A stretch of DNA of 5,197 nt, taken from QHVT01 sp036387915. GTDB lineage: Bacteria; Acidobacteriota; Thermoanaerobaculia; Gp7-AA8. Shown here in pieces: positions 1-5,197 of this stretch. The notes beneath the pieces are model-generated. The model saw only the letters and a list, made by a program, of their open reading frames with translations, was not told the DNA's origin and did no database searches. Where the stretch lies: NCBI GenBank assembly GCA_036387915.1, contig DASVSV010000537.1, positions 1 to 5,197 of the forward strand. Direction: 5' to 3'. Every line of letters begins with the position of its first letter. Positions within the stretch are counted from its first letter, which is position 1. Both the position numbers and the translations under genes were made by a program.

Positions 1-47
1 TGCCCGGCTTCGTGGCGCGATGGCGGCGAGTGCGTCTCGGCGAGAGG

Positions 48-149
48 CCCCCCTGCCGAGCAACGAGCAACGTCGAACGAACCGCGTTCCGACGCAACAG
101 CCCCAGCAACCAGCAACTCCCCCCTGCCGAACAACGAGCAACGAACAAC
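48..149. repeat. Heptamer (G/C)A(G/A)CAAC repeat cluster with a 25-nt direct repeat
   Basis: Seven heptamers of the form (G/C)A(G/A)CAAC lie here in three tandem groups: two GAGCAAC at 58-71, two CAGCAAC at 104-117, and GAACAAC, GAGCAAC, GAACAAC at 129-149. Part of the cluster is also a longer direct repeat: 48-72 and 119-143 are 25 nt each and differ only at 60 (G) versus 131 (A). Each starts with six C and TGCC and runs into the heptamers. The block precedes the first gene and looks intergenic. Tandem heptamer repeats between genes are known in other bacteria (the STRR repeats of cyanobacteria). Similar CAAC-rich heptamers in high-GC soil bacteria are my recollection, not something checked here. 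Function is unknown. Confidence 0.75.
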
Positions 150-176
150 GCCGTACACGTTCCTCCCGAGACGGCA

Positions 177-182
177 CATAAT
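177..182 (+). promoter_or_regulatory. Possible -10 element (CATAAT) just upstream of gene 1
   Basis: CATAAT matches the sigma-70 -10 consensus TATAAT at five of six positions and is an AT-rich island in very GC-rich DNA. The hexamer 17 bp upstream (154-159, TACACG) matches TTGACA at only three positions, so the -35 is weak or absent. Transcription would start near 189-190, only three or four bases before the ATG at 193, giving a nearly leaderless mRNA. That agrees with the lack of a purine-rich ribosome binding site at normal spacing before the ATG. It could be chance. Confidence 0.22.
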
Positions 183-192
183 CCCCCTCCGC

Positions 193-2538
193 ATGCGCTT
201 CAAGAAATCCCGATTCGGGCCGCGGCTGGTCGAGGCCGCGCGCGCCGCGCGCCATTACCGCGACGTCCACGTCTTCATCGGCGGCACCGGTGCCGTCGGC
301 GGCTCGTCCGCGTTGCAGATGGTCGAGATGCTCGAAGAGATGATGACCATCAACCCGCCCGCGTCGCCGGACGACGTGCCGGTGCTGATCGTCACCGGGC
401 GCAGCGACGACGAAGTGCGCTCCTTCGAGTCGCGGCTCAAGCGCATCACCCGCACGCGCTGGGGCGCGGGCGTCACGCCGCGGCATTTCGAGCACGGCTT
501 CCTCACGCCGGGCGGCGTCTACGTCGCCGTCTCGAAGTTCGAGCTGCGGCCGATTCCGGGACTGGAGATCGTCACCGATTCCGACTCCGCGCATCGCGCC
601 GAAGCCGTCGACGAGTTCCTGCGCGTGGCCGGCGTCGACCGCCAGAACATCGAGCAGAGCCTCCTCGAATACGTGCGCGGCCTGCGTCCCATCACCTCGT
701 TCCTCGAAGACCGCAAGGTCCGTCTCCGCGACTACGGCGACAAGCCGTTCCGTTCCGTCCTCCTCGGTTTTCCGCTGCCGAGCATCCTCGCCTATCAGAC
801 CGGCGGCCTCGGCATCGTCGGCACCGCCCTGAACCTCGGCGCCGACTTTACCGCGCACGTGAAAGAAGCGTTCGAGCAGACCTTTGCCGGCGACCTGGCC
901 GCGGTCAGCGAGACGTGGGGCGCGCGCGTGCTCGTCGCGCACACCACCGGCGTCGGCGGCATGTACGACGAATCCCCCGACGGCGCCACCACGCCGCGGC
1001 TCGGCTTCGCCCACGCCTCGCGCGACGAAGCGCTGCGCCAGAAGCACATCGAAGCCGAGCACCTGATGCACGAGTACGCGCAGCGCGGCATCTACATGCT
1101 CGTCACTGCCGCCGCCATCGGCATCGACGAAGTGCGCATGCGCGAGCACATCCCGCTGCATCGCGACATCGTCAAGGCCCTGCGCGACGCGCCGCACGAG
1201 CTCTATCGCGGCTCGCGCGAGCGCAAGCAGTACGTGCAGGTCTTCAAGCCCACCACGCTCCGCTTCGAAGACGCGAAATCGAAGCCGCTGCACTTCAAGG
1301 CCGGCGCGGAGCTGCTGCCGTCGTGGGTCATCCGCAGCGGCGAGAACGGCTTCTTCAGCGTGGCCAACGCCGACGCGCTCTACCGCGTCATGAAGGTGGC
1401 CTCGGTCAGCGAGCTCGGTCATGTGCTCTCCACGGTCGGCCTCTTCGGCGACGACCCGAACGTGCCGTGGTTCGAGGACTCGATCTGCTACTACACCGAG
1501 ACCGACAACTCGCGCGCCGTCTTCGATTTTCTCTACCAGCCCGTGCTCCTCGACGCGCAGCTCAGCGGCGTCGACGCCATGGCGCTGCAGGACCTCGGCT
1601 CCGCGAAACATCAGGCCGAGCTGCACACGCTCGGACTGCTGATCGTGCTGCATCGGCTGCGCACGCTCGACGTCGAGGCCATCGAGGAGTATCCGGACGA
1701 GTCGTTCAACGCGAAGAAATTCTTTCTCGAGAACTCGCGCGCGCTGACCTTCCGCGACGTCGACACGTGGGACGTCGAGACGCTCGCGCGCGACCTGCGC
1801 ACGCTCGTCACCGCGGAGAAGCCGGGGCAGCTCCTGCCGCTCAAGCCGCTCATCGACCCGGGCCAGTTCGGCGCGCGCGACGAAGCGCATCTCAAGGTGA
1901 TGAAGGTCGTGCTCGACGCGGTGTTCACCGTCCCGTCGCTCGGCTCCCCGATCGTCGTCGAAGACGAGAAAGGCGCGCCGGTCGTCCGCGCCGGCATCTG
2001 GATCGCGCCGATGGGCACCATCGTCACGCACGAAGACTCGCTGCAGAAACTCTTCACCGACGGCGAGGAGCACCGCAACTACCACCTGGCCGTGAACGGC
2101 TTCATCGACCTGCGTCCGCACGCGATCGTCTCCAGCGCGAAGGTGCAGTCCGACATCGCGCCCGGCGCCGTGACCGTGCATCGTGACGAGCAGTCGCTGC
2201 GCGAGCGCCTGCACTCGCTCGAGCCGTATTCGTTCTTCGCCACCTGCGGACTGCTCGCCGTCGTGCACCGCCTGCGCGCCCTCGGCGCAATGCTCGGTCA
2301 CGCCCGCACCGACCTCGGCACGATGCAGGACTGGGTCTGGACCATGCGCCGCGACGAGCGCGGACACACGTACGTCGTGCCCGGCGTGGTCGAGGCGCTG
2401 CGCATGATTGCCGAGGGGCAGGAGAAGACCACGGGCGCGGAATGGCTGGATGGATTGTGGGGCTACGAGCGCCGCGTCCCCGCGCAGCGGGCGGAAGCGA
2501 TCGTCGCCGCGGTGGCAGCCAAAAAACGCGAGGGATAG
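193..2538 (+). CDS. Large uncharacterised protein with an N-terminal Rossmann-like nucleotide-binding loop
   Basis: I do not recognise the family of this 781-residue protein. It has no signal peptide or membrane segment and is probably cytoplasmic. A hydrophobic strand (VHVFI, 25-29) leads into the glycine-rich loop GGTGAVGG (30-37), followed by a helix and a second strand ending in TGR (68-70). This is the layout of a Rossmann-type NAD(P)-binding fold, and the arginine would suit NADP; that is inference. A similar loop, GGLGIVG, lies at 204-210. Residues 246-275 (VLVAHTTGVGGMYDE, then RLGFAHA) and 301-314 (YMLVTAAAIGIDEV) look like conserved core segments. The C-terminal half seems duplicated: GLLIVLHRLRTL (481-492) against GLLAVVHRLRAL (686-697). 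ATG 193 is the first in-frame ATG, GTG or TTG, but the frame stays open to the window edge, so an upstream start is not excluded. The repeat cluster argues for 193. No good ribosome binding site precedes it. It probably shares an operon with the kinase downstream. An oxidoreductase or nucleotide-sugar enzyme is possible but unproven. Confidence 0.85.
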   Translation: MRFKKSRFGPRLVEAARAARHYRDVHVFIGGTGAVGGSSALQMVEMLEEMMTINPPASPDDVPVLIVTGRSDDEVRSFESRLKRITRTRWGAGVTPRHFEHGFLTPGGVYVAVSKFELRPIPGLEIVTDSDSAHRAEAVDEFLRVAGVDRQNIEQSLLEYVRGLRPITSFLEDRKVRLRDYGDKPFRSVLLGFPLPSILAYQTGGLGIVGTALNLGADFTAHVKEAFEQTFAGDLAAVSETWGARVLVAHTTGVGGMYDESPDGATTPRLGFAHASRDEALRQKHIEAEHLMHEYAQRGIYMLVTAAAIGIDEVRMREHIPLHRDIVKALRDAPHELYRGSRERKQYVQVFKPTTLRFEDAKSKPLHFKAGAELLPSWVIRSGENGFFSVANADALYRVMKVASVSELGHVLSTVGLFGDDPNVPWFEDSICYYTETDNSRAVFDFLYQPVLLDAQLSGVDAMALQDLGSAKHQAELHTLGLLIVLHRLRTLDVEAIEEYPDESFNAKKFFLENSRALTFRDVDTWDVETLARDLRTLVTAEKPGQLLPLKPLIDPGQFGARDEAHLKVMKVVLDAVFTVPSLGSPIVVEDEKGAPVVRAGIWIAPMGTIVTHEDSLQKLFTDGEEHRNYHLAVNGFIDLRPHAIVSSAKVQSDIAPGAVTVHRDEQSLRERLHSLEPYSFFATCGLLAVVHRLRALGAMLGHARTDLGTMQDWVWTMRRDERGHTYVVPGVVEALRMIAEGQEKTTGAEWLDGLWGYERRVPAQRAEAIVAAVAAKKREG
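2530..2535 (+). promoter_or_regulatory. Ribosome binding site (GAGGGA) fixing the kinase GTG start
   Basis: GAGGGA sits inside the last codons of gene 1, nine bases before GTG 2545. It contains GAGG, complementary to the 16S rRNA anti-Shine-Dalgarno. It supports the GTG as the true start: the next codons lead straight into the first membrane helix, and the in-frame TAG at 2536-2538 rules out an earlier start. The overlap with gene 1 suggests coupled translation. Confidence 0.6.
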
Positions 2539-2544
2539 CCGCGC

Positions 2545-5106
2545 GTGCGCCGCCACAACCTCCTGATCGGATTCACGCTGGCGTTGTGTGTGGTGGTCGG
2601 CATCGTGCTGGTCTCCCTTCGCAACACCGTCCGTACGAACAACGCCCTGCGCGGCGTGGCCCGCACGCACGAGGTCATGACCACGCTGCAGCAGCTCCTG
2701 GCCGACGTCGAAGCGGCGGAGACTTCGCAGCGCGGCTATGTCATCACCGGCGCCGGCGCGTTCGCGGCGGAGTCGGACGCGGCGCGGCCGCGCATCGCCG
2801 CGAACGTGACGGAGCTGGAACGGCTCGTCGCCGACAGCCCGTCGCAGGTGCAGCGCGCGCGGTTGCTGCGACTGGCCGTCGACCAGAAGCTGCGCTACGT
2901 CGCACGGGTCCTGCAGACGCGGCAGCGCGCGGGATTCGAGGCCGCGCGCGCGCTCGTACTGACCGGCGAAGGCGTCGTCACCATGCGCCGCGTGCAGCGC
3001 ATCATCGCCGACATGGAAGGGCACGAGGAGAGGCTCCTGGCACAGCGCGATGCCGCGTCGTGGCAGGAGACGCGCCGCGCGCAGTTGCTCCTCGTCGCGG
3101 GCGGCCTCGTCGACTTCGGCCTGCTCCTCTTCGTGTTTATCGTCGTGCGCCGCGACCAGCGTCTGACGAACGAGCTTGCCCGGGCCGCGGACGAAGCGCG
3201 CCAGGCCGCGGTCCGCACCGCCGAGCTCCGCTCGCAGTTCCTCGCCAACATGAGCCACGAGATCCGCACGCCGATGAACGCCATCATCGGCATGAGCGGC
3301 ATGCTGCTCGACTCGAAGCTCGATACGAATCAGCGCGAGCTCGCGCAGACCGTGCGCACCAGCGCCGACGCGCTGCTGACCGTCATCAACGACGTGCTCG
3401 ACTTCTCGAAGCTCGAGGCGGGGAAGCTCGCCGTCGAGGAACACGACTTCGAGCTGCGTCCCGCCGTCGAGTCGGTGATCGGTCTCTTCAGCGAGACCGC
3501 GAATCAGAAGAATCTCGCGTTGGGCATCCTCTTCGATCACACCCTGCCGCGCTTCATCCGCTCCGACGCCGGGCGCATCCGCCAGGTGCTGACGAACCTC
3601 GTCGGCAACGCGGTCAAGTTCACCAGCGCCGGCGAAGTGCTCGTGCACGTCGACCTGCGCGAGCGCGCCGGCACGCGGCTGGTGGTGCGCTTCTCCGTGC
3701 GCGACACCGGCATCGGCATCCCCGACGACGTGCTGCCGCGGCTCTTCCAGCCGTTCGCGCAGGCCGACGCCACGACTACGCGCCGCTTCGGCGGCACAGG
3801 CCTCGGCCTCTCGATCTCGAAGCAGATCGTCGAGGCCATGCACGGGAAGATCGACGCGACGTCGGTCGCCGGCGAAGGCTCGACGTTCTGGTTCGACATC
3901 CCGGTCGAGGAAGCGCAGTGGGACGAGGCCTCGCGCGAGCTTTCCCTGATGTCGTTCCGCGGCATCCGCGTGCTCATCGTCGACGACAACGCCACGAACC
4001 GCCGCCTGCTGCGCCACAACCTGACGGCGTGGCGCATGGCCGTCGACGAGGTGTCGAGCGGTGCCGAGGCGCTGACGGCGCTGCGCGAGGCGGCGCTGGC
4101 GGGGACGCCGTACGCGCTCGTCCTCACCGACATGAACCTGCCCAGGATGAACGGCCTCGTGCTGTCGCGGCTGATCAAGTGCGACAAGGACCTGGCCGCG
4201 ACGCGCATCGTCATCCTCAGCTCGCTCGCGTCGCGCGTCGATCTGCCGATCCTGCGCGTGGTCGGCGTCGACGAGTGCCTGACCCGTCCGGTCAAACAGT
4301 CGCAGCTCTTCGACGCCATCGCCAGCTCCCTCGGCGGACCACTTGGGCAGTCGAAGCCCGCGGATCGCGCCGCGCCCGCACCGATGCGGTCCGGCGTGCG
4401 CGTGCTCGTCGCCGAGGACAACCCGGTCAACCAGCGCGTGGCGGTGCGGCAGCTCGAGCGCTTCGGCGTCGCGGCCGATGCGGTGGCGAACGGCATCGAG
4501 GCCGTCGAAGCGGTCAGCCGCGCCGACTACGCCCTCGTGCTGATGGACGTGCAGATGCCGGAGATGGACGGCGTCACCGCCGCGCGCGAGCTGCGCCGCC
4601 GCGGCGCGAGAGTCCCCATCATCGCGCTGACGGCGAACGCCATGACCGGCGATCGCGAGCGCTGTCTCGAAGCAGGCATGGACGACTATCTCTCCAAGCC
4701 GATCGTCGAAGAGGAGCTCGCCCGCGTGCTGAACCAATTCCTCCCCGCCGGCGGAGGAGAGGCAATCCCGCCCGTCCTCGACGAGGCCACGCTCGACCGC
4801 CTTCGCGAGATCAGCCCCGACTTTCTCCGCGAGATCGCGGAGATCTATCTCGACGACGCGCCATCACGCCTCGCCGCGATCCGCGACGCGGTCGAGCAGA
4901 ACGATCCGCACGCGCTCGCGCTCGCCGCCCACGCGTTCAAGAGCGGCTCCGGCAATCTCGGCGCAACCGCGGTGCACGACCTCTGCGCCGAGCTCGAATC
5001 CACGGGCAAGGAAGGAAGCATGTCCGGAGTTCCCGAGAAGGTCGCTCAGCTCGCGCGGGAGTACGAGAAGGTGGAATCCACCCTGAGAAAGATGACCGCA
5101 GGATGA
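2545..5106 (+). CDS. CHASE3 hybrid histidine kinase with two receiver domains and an HPt domain
   Basis: Membrane sensor kinase of 853 residues that autophosphorylates and passes phosphate along an internal His-Asp-His relay. Order: membrane helix at about 7-24; CHASE3-type extracytoplasmic sensor at about 25-175 with the signature SQRGYVITG (61-69); membrane helix at about 180-201; helical linker 203-230; HisKA with MSHEIRTPMN (phosphoacceptor His238); HATPase with N-box NAVKF (Asn355), DTGIGIP (387-393), FQPF (401-404) and GGTGLGLS (416-423). Receiver 1 (about 473-592) has Asp480/Asp481 and phosphoacceptor Asp529, but its usual lysine is Arg581. Receiver 2 (about 617-733) is complete: Glu624/Asp625, Asp668, Thr696, Lys718. 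The HPt domain (about 744-848) has HAFKSGSGNLGA with His796. There is no HAMP or PAS domain. The architecture resembles BarA-type kinases, but with a CHASE3 input and a second receiver. The final response regulator is not in the window. The gene starts six bases after gene 1 and is probably co-transcribed with it. All kinase motifs are intact, so it should be active; the ligand is unknown. Confidence 0.96.
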   Translation: MRRHNLLIGFTLALCVVVGIVLVSLRNTVRTNNALRGVARTHEVMTTLQQLLADVEAAETSQRGYVITGAGAFAAESDAARPRIAANVTELERLVADSPSQVQRARLLRLAVDQKLRYVARVLQTRQRAGFEAARALVLTGEGVVTMRRVQRIIADMEGHEERLLAQRDAASWQETRRAQLLLVAGGLVDFGLLLFVFIVVRRDQRLTNELARAADEARQAAVRTAELRSQFLANMSHEIRTPMNAIIGMSGMLLDSKLDTNQRELAQTVRTSADALLTVINDVLDFSKLEAGKLAVEEHDFELRPAVESVIGLFSETANQKNLALGILFDHTLPRFIRSDAGRIRQVLTNLVGNAVKFTSAGEVLVHVDLRERAGTRLVVRFSVRDTGIGIPDDVLPRLFQPFAQADATTTRRFGGTGLGLSISKQIVEAMHGKIDATSVAGEGSTFWFDIPVEEAQWDEASRELSLMSFRGIRVLIVDDNATNRRLLRHNLTAWRMAVDEVSSGAEALTALREAALAGTPYALVLTDMNLPRMNGLVLSRLIKCDKDLAATRIVILSSLASRVDLPILRVVGVDECLTRPVKQSQLFDAIASSLGGPLGQSKPADRAAPAPMRSGVRVLVAEDNPVNQRVAVRQLERFGVAADAVANGIEAVEAVSRADYALVLMDVQMPEMDGVTAARELRRRGARVPIIALTANAMTGDRERCLEAGMDDYLSKPIVEEELARVLNQFLPAGGGEAIPPVLDEATLDRLREISPDFLREIAEIYLDDAPSRLAAIRDAVEQNDPHALALAAHAFKSGSGNLGATAVHDLCAELESTGKEGSMSGVPEKVAQLAREYEKVESTLRKMTAG

Positions 5107-5112
5107 GCGGCC

Positions 5113-5197
5113 TCAAAGCGGAACGCTGCGATGGCCCACAATGCTCGCGCGGATCGTTCCCGAGTCCAAAAGCGCGGAAACGTAGGGCGTGGCTTCA
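5113..5197 (-). CDS. Possible 3' end of a convergent gene, excisionase-like helix-turn-helix (partial)
   Basis: Read on the minus strand, 27 codons run in from the window edge to a TGA at 5115-5113. The peptide includes TPYVSALLDSGTIRA followed by SIVGHRSVPL. By eye this resembles the recognition region of excisionase-family DNA-binding antitoxins, whose usual pattern is roughly (S/T)xPYVxxLLxxGxIxxxxVGxHRRVxL. Compared with that remembered pattern, one residue is missing before HR and the protein stops unusually soon, so a decayed or truncated copy is possible. Third-position GC is about 70% (19 of 27), lower than its neighbours seem to be. It would end six bases from the kinase stop, convergent and without a visible terminator between. 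The fragment is too short to be sure, and the stretch nearest the edge could instead be repeat DNA. Confidence 0.3.
   Translation of the reverse strand, partial: EATPYVSALLDSGTIRASIVGHRSVPL
5181..5197. repeat. Possible left arm of a palindromic repeat cut by the window edge
   Basis: The window ends in CGTAGGGCGTGGCTTCA. I recall dispersed REP-like hairpins in high-GC soil bacteria that begin GTAGGGCG, have a TTCA-type loop, and then repeat the complementary arm (here GCCACGCC would be expected next). Only the left arm and putative loop are visible, so the palindrome cannot be confirmed. It would double as the transcription end or boundary after the kinase gene. It overlaps the possible minus-strand coding fragment, and the two readings compete. 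Confidence 0.25.

Noticed and set aside
1..47. Possible tRNA or end of an upstream gene
   Set aside because: There is no cloverleaf pattern, and no stop codon with a supported reading frame identifies a gene end. The stretch is too short to assign.
1611..2078. A 155-codon minus-strand frame opposite gene 1
   Set aside because: It is a serine-rich low-complexity translation antisense to a well-formed coding region, with no sign of its own start signals.
12..2186. A 724-codon forward open frame overlapping most of gene 1
   Set aside because: Its translation is dominated by Arg, Ala, His and Pro with no domain motifs, as expected for an out-of-frame reading of high-GC coding DNA. The gene 1 frame has balanced composition and recognisable strands and loops.
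2519..2547. A run of six A (2521-2526) near the gene 1 stop, with the kinase start in the same frame two codons after the TAG, suggesting slippage or readthrough fusion
   Set aside because: Because both genes share a frame, a slip at the A run would not fuse them. Readthrough of TAG would place a membrane-inserting sensor behind a large soluble protein. A strong ribosome binding site and GTG start explain the kinase without it.
3537..4496. A 319-codon minus-strand frame opposite the kinase
   Set aside because: It lies wholly antisense to the HATPase and receiver domains. The peptide is rich in Ser, Arg and Thr and has no motifs; it is a mirror of the strong codon bias of the kinase.
5103..5197. 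An ATG overlapping the kinase stop (ATGA) that opens a forward frame to the window edge
   Set aside because: ATGA overlaps are common in operons, but the peptide begins MSGLKAERCDGPQCSRG and continues Arg/Lys-rich without any recognisable receiver or other domain. There is no well-placed ribosome binding site. More sequence to the right would be needed.
5107..5197. Rho-independent terminator after the kinase
   Set aside because: No GC-rich stem followed by a T run is visible on either strand in the remaining bases.

Overview
The window is dense, high-GC bacterial DNA with short gene gaps. It carries two complete forward genes, a repeat-bearing leader on the left and an unresolved edge on the right. 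The codon style, the CAAC-rich heptamer repeats before the first gene and the multi-domain CHASE3 hybrid kinase would fit a soil-type high-GC lineage such as Acidobacteriota (Vicinamibacteria-like). This is an impression from sequence style, not a marker-based placement.

Layout: positions 1-192 hold no convincing gene. They contain seven heptamer units of the form (G/C)A(G/A)CAAC and a 25-nt direct repeat. A 781-codon gene follows (193-2538). Its product is soluble, has a Rossmann-like GGTGAVGG loop near the N-terminus, and belongs to no family I can name. Six bases after its stop, a GTG-started gene (2545-5106) encodes an 853-residue membrane-bound hybrid histidine kinase: two membrane segments around a CHASE3-type sensor, HisKA, HATPase, two receiver domains and an HPt domain. 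The last 91 bases may hold the 3' end of a convergent gene, possibly resembling an excisionase-type helix-turn-helix protein, or half of a palindromic repeat cut by the window edge.

How they work together: the 6-bp gap, the shared strand and a good ribosome binding site just inside the end of gene 1 suggest co-transcription. The kinase should sense an extracytoplasmic or membrane signal and pass phosphate along a His-Asp-(Asp)-His relay within one chain, ending at the HPt domain. From there it must go to a response regulator that is not in this window. Whether the first protein is an enzyme under the same control, or a partner in the signalling, cannot be decided from sequence alone. The most novel part is that first gene, which has two glycine-rich loops and a C-terminal half that appears internally duplicated.
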